From Lachnospiraceae bacterium A2 (GTDB lineage Bacteria; Bacillota; Clostridia; Lachnospirales; Lachnospiraceae), in the NCBI GenBank assembly GCA_000403315.2, contig KE159636.1, forward strand, positions 1,291,976 to 1,355,975: a stretch of DNA of 64,000 nucleotides, written 5' to 3'. The translations under genes and the position numbers were made by a program. Shown here in pieces: positions 6,664 to 14,123 of the stretch; position 1 is the stretch's first letter; the number at the start of each line of letters is the position of its first letter. Under the pieces are notes generated by a model, which saw only the letters and a program-made list of their open reading frames with translations, was not told the DNA's origin and ran no database searches.

Positions 6664-6738
6664 GATGGAATTGTAGAGGGAAACTTGAAACCCGGAGGTC
6701 ATGACGCTACCATGGCTTTCGGGTTATTTTTATTTTTA
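6664..6738 (+). ncRNA. Structured leader RNA, copy 1
   Basis: GATGGAATTGTAGAGGGAAA is followed by AACCCGGAG pairing with CTTTCGGGTT. These enclose a small CATG-ACGCTAC-CATG hairpin, and a T-rich tract follows. Copy 2 at 46191-46266 keeps the 5' block, the outer stem and the ACGCTA loop while the inner stem differs with compensation. This suggests an attenuator or riboswitch-like RNA. I cannot match it to a named class. Confidence 0.6.
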
Positions 6739-6759
6739 GGCAGATTGGAGGTGTAGGGC

Positions 6760-7356
6760 GTGGAGCGGACGGACGAATACATACAGACTATCGCGAGTGT
6801 GGAGGATATGCCAGCAGTAGCTAAAGACATAGTATCTATGTACTGCAAAGAGAATGGTATTGACGAGAAAGATATATTCCCGTCTGTCTGGAATGATATT
6901 ATAGATGAGCTGTATATTAAATTATTTAAACCCTGTAATAGATTATTAAAGACTGATAGTAATAAATATAACGAGTATGATAAAGAAAAGGTATTATATA
7001 TATATAATAATATATACAGGAGATTGTGTAATAATCATTGCCAGGAGGTTTGTCAGAAGGGATTTATAGACATGATTGGGATAGATAAGCAGACGCTGTA
7101 TAATTGGGCAAGCTCTGCAAGTTTCGACTTGCAAGAAAAAATCATGGAGGATAACGAGCAGTCTCTATTCGCCTTGATGAAAGACAGGCGAATGAACCCC
7201 ATGAAGATGCTGCCCAAACTCAACCGCTATCATGGCTGGAACATGCCTGGAGCAAGAGGGGAGACGGACAAGAAAAAGGTTCTGACCGCTACGGAACTGC
7301 CAAAACTGGGCGGCGGTGAGGCTAAAGGGATAGATGTTGTGGTGGACGGGGAGTGA
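6760..7356 (+). CDS. Helix-turn-helix protein of unknown role
   Basis: 198 residues from GTG 6760 after GGAGGTG. A central helix-turn-helix pattern (MIGIDKQTLYNWASS, residues ~108-122) is followed by a conserved-looking LPKLNRYHGWNMPGARG. The C terminus is flexible. It lies after the repeat array and leader RNA, so it could bind the array or act as a small terminase-like DNA-recognition protein. Neither is shown. Confidence 0.6.
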   Translation: MERTDEYIQTIASVEDMPAVAKDIVSMYCKENGIDEKDIFPSVWNDIIDELYIKLFKPCNRLLKTDSNKYNEYDKEKVLYIYNNIYRRLCNNHCQEVCQKGFIDMIGIDKQTLYNWASSASFDLQEKIMEDNEQSLFALMKDRRMNPMKMLPKLNRYHGWNMPGARGETDKKKVLTATELPKLGGGEAKGIDVVVDGE

Positions 7357-7765
7357 TACACAATATGTGGTGATTATGCGCTAATGAGGATATGATTAAA
7401 TTTAAAATCATACGCATAAAGCTTTAAAGTAAAAATGCACAAAGGATTTTTAGGGGTAGATGCCTGATAAAAGGCGGCGTGGGGGTTTGTATGGAACGCC
7501 GCCGACCGCCTACTAAGCACTGTAAACTCCCGAAAAATCAAAAAGACCGCCCACTAAGGGCAGCCCTAAAAATTATTTTTTAAATAAAAAAAAGGGGTTA
7601 CAAATATTATTATAAACCCATGCCGAACATTGATAATTACATACCTGTGTACTTGGATACAAGACGCAGGGAGGCGGCGACCCTAGGCATACTCTGGAAT
7701 CGTAGCGGTTCGCCAGGTTGCAAATTGGTATGAGTTCTCGTAAGACCAATCCCGTTTTTGGGGCA
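7357..7765. other. Non-coding interval with hairpins
   Basis: No convincing gene. A strong hairpin GGCGGCGT/ACGCCGCC lies near 7472-7505. AT-rich tracts lie near 7570-7620, and a CCAGGTTGCAAATTGG segment near 7712 resembles a T-arm loop without good stems. Confidence 0.4.
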
Positions 7766-7803
7766 GGGAAAGGGGCGTCTACTCTGCGCCGCCCCTTTTA
7801 ACA
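7766..7803. terminator. Bidirectional terminator
   Basis: AAAGGGGCG and CGCCCCTTT form a nine-pair stem around a 12-base loop. On the minus strand it lies right after the XRE gene stop. T runs occur on both sides. Confidence 0.6.
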
Positions 7804-8021
7804 GCATCCCCCATCGTGAAAGTAAGTTTTGTATCTGTCTTGTACTCAATCGTGAGATTGCATCCCATGAAGTCCAGAACAGAGATTAAGTCTTGAACAG
7901 ACCAGCTATCCCTTTTGAACTTGGTATTGAGATTTTGTGGTCTCATTCCTAAATATTCAGCAAGCTCAACAGCTTTTATATTTTTTTCTTTCATGATTTG
8001 CTTTATTTTATCACTAATCAT
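7779..8021 (-). CDS. XRE-type helix-turn-helix repressor
   Basis: 80 residues from ATG 8021, with AGGAGG upstream. MKEKNIKAVELAEYLGMRPQ followed by NLNTKFKRDSWSVQDLISVL is a classic XRE helix-turn-helix. It is transcribed divergently from an antirepressor gene across a promoter region with repeated AATTCAAAA half sites. It is probably a cI/Cro-like repressor of this pair. Confidence 0.8.
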   Translation of the reverse strand: MISDKIKQIMKEKNIKAVELAEYLGMRPQNLNTKFKRDSWSVQDLISVLDFMGCNLTIEYKTDTKLTFTMGDAVKRGGAE

Positions 8022-8042
8022 GCGAATACCTCCTTTTTGGGT

Positions 8043-8120
8043 ATTATAATTCAAAATTCATTAAAAAGTCAATAAAAATAATTCAAAACGGTTGACTTAT
8101 AATTGAAAATGAGTTATAAT
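8043..8120. promoter_or_regulatory. Divergent promoters with shared operators
   Basis: Minus: TTGACT (8067-8072) and TATAAT (8043-8048). Plus: TTGACT (8092-8097), 17-base spacer, TATAAT (8115-8120). Half sites ATAATTCAAAA occur twice and ATAATTGAAAA once between and within the promoters, likely targets of the XRE repressor. Confidence 0.7.
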
Positions 8121-8153
8121 AAAACAAAAAATAATTCATGTGGAGGTAAAATC

Positions 8154-9002
8154 ATGAACGAAGTAAAAATGTTTGAAAACGAAGAAATCGGAATATTTGT
8201 AAGGACAGTACTGAATGATGACGGCAGTATTTCTGTCAACGCAGAAGATACAGCCATTGGCCTTGGATGGGTTGACACATCACAAAGAGCCGCAGATGGC
8301 TCTCCGCTGGTTAAGGTCAGATGGGCGAGAATGAATGGATATTGTGAAGAATTTGGATTCACCAACAAACTGGGGAAAGATGATTACATCCCAGAAAGCC
8401 TGTTTTACATGCTTGCTATGAAAGCCAGTAATGCAAAGGCGGTTAGGTTTCAACAGTGGATTGCAATGAAAGTTGTACCATCTATTCGCAAGAACGGTTC
8501 GTACTCCTTGCAACAGAGGATTCCAGATTCATACACAATCGAAAATCCGGTTGAACGTGCTAAACGTTGGATTGAAGAGCAGGAGGAACACAATGAGCAG
8601 ATTGCCGAGAAGGACAAGGTGATTGCTGAAAAAGACGAGAAGATAGCGGAGTTAGAACCGGACGCTGATTGTTTTAGAAAATTGTGCGACACACGTTCTC
8701 TGATATGCTTCCGTGATGCAGCTAACCTTCTGGGGATGAGCCAGACGCAGTTCACGGGTTATCTGGTGAGAGAGAAATATATTTACAAGAAGGGAAAAGA
8801 GGATTACAGACCGACCGAGCCGTATCGGAAAAGTGATTTGTTCAGAACAAAATCTTATGTCAATCGCAACAGTGGATATTCTGGAATACAGACATGCCTG
8901 ACGCCAAAAGGGTTACAGTATTTCAAACTGGCATTTGAAGCGCAAGGCATCTTCCCAGACGCACTTCCAAAACACGGCGGCAGGAACACAAAGAAAAAGT
9001 AA
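8154..9002 (+). CDS. BRO-N/KilAC antirepressor
   Basis: 282 residues from ATG 8154 after TGGAGG. The N-terminal BRO-like domain (EDTAIGLGWVDTSQRAADG; SLFYMLAMKASNAKAVRFQQ; ending VVPSIRKNGSY) is joined by a charged coiled coil to a KilAC/ANT domain (FRDAANLLGMSQTQFTGYLV; LTPKGLQYFKLAF). It is a typical phage antirepressor paired with the divergent XRE repressor. Confidence 0.9.
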   Translation: MNEVKMFENEEIGIFVRTVLNDDGSISVNAEDTAIGLGWVDTSQRAADGSPLVKVRWARMNGYCEEFGFTNKLGKDDYIPESLFYMLAMKASNAKAVRFQQWIAMKVVPSIRKNGSYSLQQRIPDSYTIENPVERAKRWIEEQEEHNEQIAEKDKVIAEKDEKIAELEPDADCFRKLCDTRSLICFRDAANLLGMSQTQFTGYLVREKYIYKKGKEDYRPTEPYRKSDLFRTKSYVNRNSGYSGIQTCLTPKGLQYFKLAFEAQGIFPDALPKHGGRNTKKK

Positions 9003-9028
9003 GATGCAAAAGACGGAGGAATTTGAAC

Positions 9029-9823
9029 ATGGCTACATACGCATATTACAGAGTGTCAACAAGAACACAGGTAGAGAAGAACAGTACGGACATGCAGAAG
9101 AACGTCGTAAAGGAATATTGCGAAGAAAACGGTCTGGTGCTTGACGGAACATTTGAAGATGACGGAATATCCGGCGCAATGGACGATATGGAGGATAGCA
9201 TAGCGAGAAATGGTCTGATAGAACTTTTCTCAACCACACAAGAGGGTGACACAATCATTGTGCAGAACACATCAAGGTTGTGGCGTTCTGATACGGCAAA
9301 GGTCATTATCCGTAGGGAAATTAAAAAGTGTGGGGCAAACTTAGTAAGTGTTGAACAGCCTAATTATGACATTTACAAGAAAGACCCTAACGACTTTCTA
9401 ATAAACGGTCTTTTGGAGCTGCTTGACGAATACGACAAAATCTCAATCGCTGTCAAACTGGCAAAAGGCAGAAAGGCAAGAGCAAAGACAGGAAACAAAC
9501 CTTGCGGTAATGCTCCGATAGGCTACCGCTGGAACGGAAACAAGATCGAAATTGACTATAACAATCACTTGATTGTACAGGATATATTCAATATGTGTTT
9601 AGAACGCAAAGGGAATTTAAGTCAGATTATGCGTGACTGTGCAGAAAAGGGATATAAGACCACTAGAGGAAAAGATTTCAGCGTACAGGCTATCAAGAAT
9701 ATTCTGACGAATGATTTTTATGTTGGTGTTGTAACCCATGCAGGAAATAAGATAGCAGGAGAACATCAACCGATTATTGAAAAGCCGGTATTTGAAAAAG
9801 TCATTGAGATTTTGAGAGGGTAG
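9029..9823 (+). CDS. Serine recombinase (resolvase/invertase family)
   Basis: 264 residues from ATG 9029. The catalytic motif is YYRVSTRTQ with Arg8 and Ser10. NTSRLWRS keeps the later arginines, and a recombinase domain follows (GNAPIGYRWNG; YKTTRGKDFSVQAIKNIL; YVGVVTH). It is shorter than large serine integrases, lacking the long coiled-coil and zinc-ribbon end. It could be the integrase, a resolvase, or the invertase of the tail-fibre cassette at 62.6-63.3 kb. An inactive-looking resolvase domain is encoded directly downstream. Confidence 0.9.
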   Translation: MATYAYYRVSTRTQVEKNSTDMQKNVVKEYCEENGLVLDGTFEDDGISGAMDDMEDSIARNGLIELFSTTQEGDTIIVQNTSRLWRSDTAKVIIRREIKKCGANLVSVEQPNYDIYKKDPNDFLINGLLELLDEYDKISIAVKLAKGRKARAKTGNKPCGNAPIGYRWNGNKIEIDYNNHLIVQDIFNMCLERKGNLSQIMRDCAEKGYKTTRGKDFSVQAIKNILTNDFYVGVVTHAGNKIAGEHQPIIEKPVFEKVIEILRG

Positions 9824-9832
9824 GTATACGGT

Positions 9833-10189
9833 ATGGTTTATGGGTATGTGAATAGGCGCAAAGGCGAAACAAAAGATTATTTACATGGCAGAGAATTTGA
9901 CGAAATATTTTATCAAGACGGAGCAGAATACGATTTGTCTTTTCTGAAACAAGGAGACACAATAATACTTTGCAAGCTAAAAAGTATAAGCGATAATTTG
10001 AAAGATATTCTCGTATTTGCTCAATACGCATTTGACAACGAGATAGAAGTCCGCTGTATGGATAAAAACGATGACAAATATATTGATTTCATAGATACAA
10101 GTACAGCAATGGGGAAATTGATAATAGGTCTATGGGCAGGAATAAATAGGCTAGACGATGAATACTACAGAAATTCAGAAAATAATTAA
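9833..10189 (+). CDS. Resolvase-like domain lacking catalytic residues
   Basis: 118 residues. It aligns along its length with a resolvase N-terminal domain: YGY start, LKQGDTIILCKLKSISDNLK, then FIDTSTAMGKLIIGLWAG. In resolvase numbering, Arg8 and Ser10 become Asn and Arg, and the D67-R68-R71 positions become Lys, Ser and Asp. It therefore cannot cut DNA but could still dimerise. It follows the active recombinase by nine bases, which suggests a regulatory partner. Confidence 0.7.
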   Translation: MVYGYVNRRKGETKDYLHGREFDEIFYQDGAEYDLSFLKQGDTIILCKLKSISDNLKDILVFAQYAFDNEIEVRCMDKNDDKYIDFIDTSTAMGKLIIGLWAGINRLDDEYYRNSENN

Positions 10190-10287
10190 ATTTCTACAAA
10201 AGATAAAATCTCAACCCACTCCCGATTAAATCAATCAAAATGCCAAAGATACCAACAACAAAATCAAATATAAGGCGGTGCATACAC

Positions 10288-10683
10288 TTGTTCTGGAAAA
10301 AGAAAGAAATTCAGAAAAACGAAAAAGAGAATGAAACCGAAATGAAGAAAGATTATCTCTATTGCGAAATTCCGATTTTGAAAAGAAAAACAAGACATGC
10401 AAAAACCATCATAGAAAATAAGCTGTATGATACCGAAAAAGCAGAAATTATTTCCTCAACGGCAGATTGCAGGATTTTGTTTGTGACGAAAAAGGGAAAT
10501 TATTTTTCTTGCAAAACAACAGATTATGATTATATGGAGAACGAAGAAAATAAAACATATCACATTTTTGAAACTGTATACCATGACATACGACCGGAAC
10601 TATTAGAATACGCAATGTCCAATATTGGAAAATATGAACCAGAGAAATACATTGAACTATATGGCGAAGTCGAAGAAGCGTAA
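10288..10683 (+). CDS. Hypothetical protein, paralogue of 13414 gene
   Basis: 131 residues from TTG 10288 after AAGGCGG; a longer ATG start at 10240 has no ribosome site. The core IIENKLYDTEKAEII, then an R-ILFVTKKGNYFSC segment, recurs in the gene at 13414. Both end in a GEVEEA/GEAEEA tail. Function unknown. Confidence 0.65.
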   Translation: MFWKKKEIQKNEKENETEMKKDYLYCEIPILKRKTRHAKTIIENKLYDTEKAEIISSTADCRILFVTKKGNYFSCKTTDYDYMENEENKTYHIFETVYHDIRPELLEYAMSNIGKYEPEKYIELYGEVEEA

Positions 10684-10741
10684 AGGCGTTGATTAAGATA
10701 CCAGTCCGCAAATCAAAGAGGGGATATAAGGAGGGAAATTA

Positions 10742-11112
10742 ATGGTAAAATCATATCTGACGATTCATACAAAACACATGCATTTATTGATGATGTAGAA
10801 ATAAGCGATAAAGCAACCAGTGTTCATTTTGAACAAAACGCTGGTGAAGTACCGATTTTCACATTTGAAACGGTAAATCTGCCAAACATAGAAATCGAAA
10901 ATGCAAATATTCGTTTCAGATTCACGACGGAAACAATAGAGGATTCTATGAAGGTTATTCGTCATAGTTTATTGACAGACAAAGTTTTATATGACGCCCT
11001 TGTTGCAAGCATAGAAAGTGCAATTTACGAAAATGGCGTGGTGCGTGACATATCAGACCAACACGAACTTGCTTTGGAGATTGCGGATAGGATTATTGAG
11101 AGGGAAGAATGA
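10742..11112 (+). pseudogene. Small gene with frame break in an A run
   Basis: A well-placed ATG (10742, after AAGGAGG) reads only 18 codons. The next frame is open for ~120 codons from just after the start to TGA 11112 and looks coding (ISDDSYKTHAFIDDVEIS...). One extra A in the AAAA run at 10747-10750 would join ATG to this frame as MVKIISDDSY. It is either a one-base deletion or slippage on the A run. A shorter product from ATG 10948 is possible. Confidence 0.55.
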
Positions 11113-11113
11113 A

Positions 11114-11278
11114 ATGAAAGTAAGAGTAACAATTATGACAGAGAACGATAAGCCCATTTCTGTTTTGGGTGAAAATCCAGAAGAAAAAATAAAGATAGGA
11201 TGGGAACTTGTGCTTGCTTTATTAAATGCTCAAAGCGAAGATAGGGCAACGCTTGAAAGAGTAGAAATTGTTGAATAA
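11114..11278 (+). CDS. Small hypothetical protein
   Basis: 54 residues from ATG 11114, which overlaps the previous stop region: MKVRVTIMTENDKPISVLGE then a helix. Unknown function. A tRNA gene follows six bases later. Confidence 0.6.
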   Translation: MKVRVTIMTENDKPISVLGENPEEKIKIGWELVLALLNAQSEDRATLERVEIVE

Positions 11279-11283
11279 ATTTT

Positions 11284-11355
11284 AGGGATATCGCCAAACG
11301 GTAAGGCACAGGACTTTGACTGCTGTATTTCCGGGTTCGAATCCCGGTAGCCCAG
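11284..11355 (+). tRNA. tRNA-Gln (TTG)
   Basis: Acceptor AGGGATA/TAGCCCA, D arm GCC-AAACGGTAA-GGC, anticodon loop CTTTGAC giving TTG, and a perfect T-arm CCGGG-TTCGAAT-CCCGG. Acceptor mismatches at positions 1-72 and 5-68, plus one in the anticodon stem, suggest relaxed selection. It sits between two small genes. Confidence 0.8.
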
Positions 11356-11403
11356 TTCAGCCGAAAGGCTATATAAAAATTAAAGTTTAGGAGGGATTTG
11401 TCT

Positions 11404-12045
11404 ATGACGACTGAAACCATGACCGTGCATAAGGCTCTGGCAGAATTAAAGCTGCTTGACATCCGGATTGAGAAAGCAATCGCAGAAGGTGTTTACTGCG
11501 TTGCGAACAAACATTCAAACGATAAGATAGGCGGCGTTCCGCTTGATGATTACATTAAAATCATGCAGGGCGGATATGACAAGGCAACTGACTTTATCAA
11601 CCGTCAAACGGCAATAAAACGAGCAGTCACACTTTCCAATGCTGTAACCAAAGTCGAAATTTCTGGCGTGGAATATACAAGAGCAGAAGCCATTTGGATG
11701 AAAAATCACGGAATGGAATTTTGCAAAACACTTATGAATGCTATGCGGAGACAATATGATAAGGCTCAAATGCAAATCAATCTGGAAAACGGAAAAGACC
11801 TTGAACAGAGGGCAGAGCAGTATGTAACCGCAATCTACGGGCAGAAAGAAGGAAAGACAAATACTGCTGACATCGAAAAGGTCAAGGCAGACTTTTTAAA
11901 ATCCAACCAGTACGAACTGGTTGACCCGCTCCACGTCCTTGACAAGATTGAAGATTTGGAGAAGAAAATCAATGATTTCATGGCAGAAGTTGACAGCTCA
12001 TTATCGGTCAGCAACGCCTTAACCGAAATCACGATTGAATATTAA
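11404..12045 (+). CDS. Hypothetical helical phage protein
   Basis: 213 residues from ATG 11404 (TTG 11398 is an alternative) after GGAGGGA. Mostly helical and charged, with ANKHSNDKIGGVPLDDYIKI and a C-terminal coiled coil (LHVLDKIEDLEKKINDFMAE). I do not recognise a function. Flanked by tRNA and tRNA-like sequences. Confidence 0.75.
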   Translation: MTTETMTVHKALAELKLLDIRIEKAIAEGVYCVANKHSNDKIGGVPLDDYIKIMQGGYDKATDFINRQTAIKRAVTLSNAVTKVEISGVEYTRAEAIWMKNHGMEFCKTLMNAMRRQYDKAQMQINLENGKDLEQRAEQYVTAIYGQKEGKTNTADIEKVKADFLKSNQYELVDPLHVLDKIEDLEKKINDFMAEVDSSLSVSNALTEITIEY

Positions 12046-12104
12046 AAATTAAATGAATTTTATCCACTGTTTACCGAAAACCCCAAACTACAATTCATAC
12101 GTCT

Positions 12105-12148
12105 TTTGCAGATACAGACATATGTAAAACAATAAAGAAATCTGCAAA
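12105..12148 (+). ncRNA. Stem resembling a collapsed tRNA acceptor
   Basis: TTTGCAGAT pairs perfectly with ATCTGCAAA around 26 A-rich bases. TTTTGCAGATA is identical to the 5' end of the tRNA-Ser gene at 12507, so this may be a decayed copy that keeps only the acceptor stem. Confidence 0.35.
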
Positions 12149-12200
12149 CTTCAATGGACGAAGATAATATGAATTGGTCTTGAAAACCAAATTTGCATAA

Positions 12201-12267
12201 ACAATGTGTCGGCGGTTCGATTCCGTCCAAGTCTTCGGACTTGTAGCTCAGTCGGGAGAGCGATTGT
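12201..12267 (+). tRNA. Circularly permuted tRNA, UUCG-capped acceptor
   Basis: All canonical tRNA parts occur in permuted order. 3' half: ACAAT (12201-12205, anticodon stem 39-43), GTGTC, T-arm GGCGG-TTCGATT-CCGTC, acceptor CAAGTCT (12228-12234). Then TC. 5' half: acceptor GGACTTG (12237-12243), TA, D arm GCTC-AGTCGGGA-GAGC, G, ATTGT (12263-12267, anticodon stem 27-31). Acceptor and anticodon stems pair, and G15-C48, G18-G19 and A14 are in place. CAAGTC-TTCG-GACTTG closes the acceptor with a C(UUCG)G tetraloop. Outside, TTTG/CAAA flank a CATAA/AAAAA internal loop. Upstream, TTGGT-CTTGAAA-ACCAA (12174-12190) looks like a Ser anticodon arm. Confidence 0.6.
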
Positions 12268-12469
12268 AAAAACAAAACGCACTGTAAAGATTAAAGAGTA
12301 AAGCTCAAATCTTAAAGCTGAAAGGTCAAAGTTTATTTTCTTCAAAGTTGAAAGAGCAAAGGTAAAAGACAAAAGTTTTACAAAATCCTTGGGAAATGTT
12401 TATTCGGGCTAATTGTAATTGCTGATGGGTTTAACACAAGGCTGGTAAATGGTGGGTTATATGAATTAT
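12268..12469 (+). other. A-rich non-coding stretch
   Basis: No gene. A purine-rich, AAAG-repeating sequence (12280-12375) follows the permuted tRNA, then unstructured sequence. No tRNA or protein signal seen. Confidence 0.4.
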
Positions 12470-12505
12470 CGGCGGCAGCTTGTTGGTCTCGTTGCCGCCG
12501 GTTTT
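12470..12505 (+). terminator. Strong hairpin before tRNA-Ser
   Basis: CGGCGGCA and TGCCGCCG form eight pairs around a 15-base loop, followed by GTTTTG. Terminator or processing structure just ahead of the tRNA. Confidence 0.5.
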
Positions 12506-12506
12506 G

Positions 12507-12597
12507 CAGATATAACCCTAACTGGTAAGGGAACGGTTTGCTAAACCGTCAGTAACCGTCAAATGACGGCGCGTAGGTTCAAGTCCTACTATCTGCG
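12507..12597 (+). tRNA. tRNA-Ser (GCT)
   Basis: Acceptor GCAGATA/TATCTGC, anticodon arm ACGGT-TTGCTAA-ACCGT (GCT), a long variable arm with ACCGTC/GACGGC pairing, and T-arm GTAGG-TTCAAGT-CCTAC. Complete class II tRNA. Confidence 0.9.
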
Positions 12598-12667
12598 TTA
12601 TGGGGATGGTAAAGTCTATGGGTTGATTCCAAAAATAAACAAACTTTACAAAAAGCATTCCCATTAT

Positions 12668-12759
12668 GCCGACGTACCCAAACGGTTATAAGGGCGCAGT
12701 CTTGAAAACTGATGTGCCATGGAGAACATGGTCTGTGGGTTCAAATCCTACCGTCGGCG
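12668..12759 (+). tRNA. tRNA-Ser (TGA)
   Basis: Acceptor GCCGACG/CGTCGGC, anticodon arm CAGT-CTTGAAA-ACTG (TGA), long variable arm CCATG/CATGG, and T-arm TGGG-TTCAAAT-CCTA. Complete class II tRNA. Confidence 0.9.
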
Positions 12760-13103
12760 TTTAGTGTCGAACATTCGTACCATTTGGCACTCCTTTCACC
12801 CCGTAGCGGAATGCTGTTAAGAGCCTTCGCAAGGCTTGCGGGGATTCGTCAAGGAAAAGACATTAAAACCCGCTTGCCAGAGCGTATAAGTGGCGATACT
12901 AAAGCCCGGCTACTGCTTGAGGGCAATATAAAAAAGAGCAGCGTGTAGATTGGCGGTAAGACGATGCGAATCTCAAATAACCGCATTCTGGATGATGCCC
13001 ACGTCATTGTATAATTGGTGATGCATACTAGTTTGGACAGAATCCGATTGTCAGTAAAGACATGCAAAATCCTATGCAGTCCTCATAGACATAAATTGGA
13101 CGG
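12760..13103 (+). other. Non-coding, structured but unassigned
   Basis: No believable gene. Hairpins include CCCCG/CGGGG enclosing AGCCTT/AAGGCT near 12799-12843, ATGCG/CGCAT near 12964-12985, and ATTCTG/CAGAAT near 12984-13042. The stretch may hold decayed or rearranged tRNA-like RNA; I cannot assemble a cloverleaf. Confidence 0.4.
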
Positions 13104-13290
13104 TGTTGCGTGGCGGAATAGATAAACGCTAAAGTGTAGCTCTTATAGATTGGTTGGCATTACAAGGTGTAGCCGTAAAAGAACAATTACTGTATAACAA
13201 GTCATCTCCGAGCAGAGGGCGAATGAGCCACGGAAAGGCAGAAATGCAAACTCCAATCATGTGTGGTGCAAATCCACACCGCAACATTTA
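13104..13290 (+). ncRNA. Oversized tRNA-like RNA with ~100-nt insert
   Basis: TGTTGCG (13104) pairs with CGCAACA (about 13280-13286). The 5' side has a Leu-like D-arm start (TGGCGGAATAGATAAACGC), and the 3' side has T-arm GTGTGG-TGCAAAT-CCACAC. ATTGG (13150-13154) and CCAAT (13253-13257) could be an anticodon stem, leaving about 98 bases in its loop. An intron-like insert or a composite of tRNA pieces is possible. It is too short for a usual group I intron. Confidence 0.4.
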
Positions 13291-13353
13291 GTTAGGCCAT
13301 TCCTAGCTAGACAGGAGTAAATCGGTCACTGCCCTGTCGAATCAAAAATAACG

Positions 13354-13380
13354 CTGGCAGGAACATTCTTTCTGCCAGAT
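13354..13380 (+). terminator. Hairpin before small gene
   Basis: CTGGCAG and CTGCCAG form seven pairs around an 11-base loop. No strong T tract follows, so it may be a processing or attenuation hairpin. Confidence 0.4.
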
Positions 13381-13413
13381 AAACCGCAAAATGAAGTCAG
13401 GAGGGATTTTGTC

Positions 13414-13779
13414 ATGCACTCTCTTTTAAGAAAAACAAAATCTGGGAGCAACGGACTTGTATATCCTTTTCGTCAAGAGAGAAAGGTTTTACATGAAAAA
13501 TCTATTATAAACGGCAAATTATATGACACAGAAAAAGCCGAGTTTTTATGCCCATTTAAAGACGGAAGGATTCTACTAAAGACAAAGAAAGGGAATTACT
13601 TTTCTTGCGTGCAAGATATAAGGTCGGTCAACAAAGAAAAAATGGATGAAATCATTGAAGCTGTAACAATATCACATTACGACTTGCGGGAAGAAACCAA
13701 AGAAGAAGTAAAGGGGTATATGGGTATTCACGAATTGGATTTGTATATAAAGATGTTTGGAGAGGCCGAGGAGGCGTAA
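13414..13779 (+). CDS. Hypothetical protein, paralogue of 10288 gene
   Basis: 121 residues from ATG 13414 after AGGAGGGA. It shares IINGKLYDTEKAEFL, the following TKKGNYFSC segment and the acidic tail GEAEEA with the gene at 10288. Two copies 3 kb apart surround the tRNA island, suggesting duplication. Function unknown. Confidence 0.7.
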   Translation: MHSLLRKTKSGSNGLVYPFRQERKVLHEKSIINGKLYDTEKAEFLCPFKDGRILLKTKKGNYFSCVQDIRSVNKEKMDEIIEAVTISHYDLREETKEEVKGYMGIHELDLYIKMFGEAEEA

Positions 13780-13884
13780 CGATCTAAAATCAATTTTAAG
13801 CGATTTTAACCCAACGCCTTAAATTTCCTCAATGAAACATAAAAGAGGGCGATTTGAGGCAAATAGGAGCGTTAGAGAGGTATT

Positions 13885-13927
13885 TCTGCTAAAAGCATAC
13901 ACCGTTGTTCAAGTCAACGGGGCAGAT
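13885..13927 (+). ncRNA. tRNA-like minihelix (plus strand)
   Basis: TCTGCTA, an 11-base linker, CGTTG-TTCAAGT-CAACG (perfect T-arm and T-loop) and GGGCAGA. The acceptor pairs at five positions plus one T-G. The layout is that of the minus-strand operon minihelices, with no D or anticodon arm. Confidence 0.5.
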
Positions 13928-14049
13928 TTGGCGGTAACTTCGGAAATCGCTACATAAAATCCAACATGAGCGGACAAAAGTGAGAACAAAAACGCTTGAG
14001 GTATAAAAGTGAGTATTGCGTATTCTCACAAAGCAGTATTCGCTTTTAA

Positions 14050-14121
14050 GGCGATATAGCAAAACGGTTAAGGCGGCAGTCTGCAAAACTGCTATTATCA
14101 GTTCGATTCTGATTATCGCCT
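14050..14121 (+). tRNA. tRNA-Cys (GCA)
   Basis: Acceptor GGCGATA/TATCGCC, anticodon arm GCAGT-CTGCAAA-ACTGC (GCA), and T-arm ATCAG-TTCGATT-CTGAT. Complete canonical cloverleaf. Confidence 0.9.
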
Positions 14122-14123
14122 TT

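Noticed and set aside
12154..12227. Ordinary tRNA-Ser with acceptor TGGACG/CGTCCA
   Set aside because: The T-arm would have to overlap the acceptor strand, and no D-arm exists between acceptor and anticodon arm.
12712..12948. 78-codon open frame
   Set aside because: It starts inside the tRNA-Ser (TGA) gene and has no ribosome site.
13104..13290. Group I intron in tRNA-Leu
   Set aside because: Insert is about 100 bases and lacks recognisable P, Q, R, S core elements.
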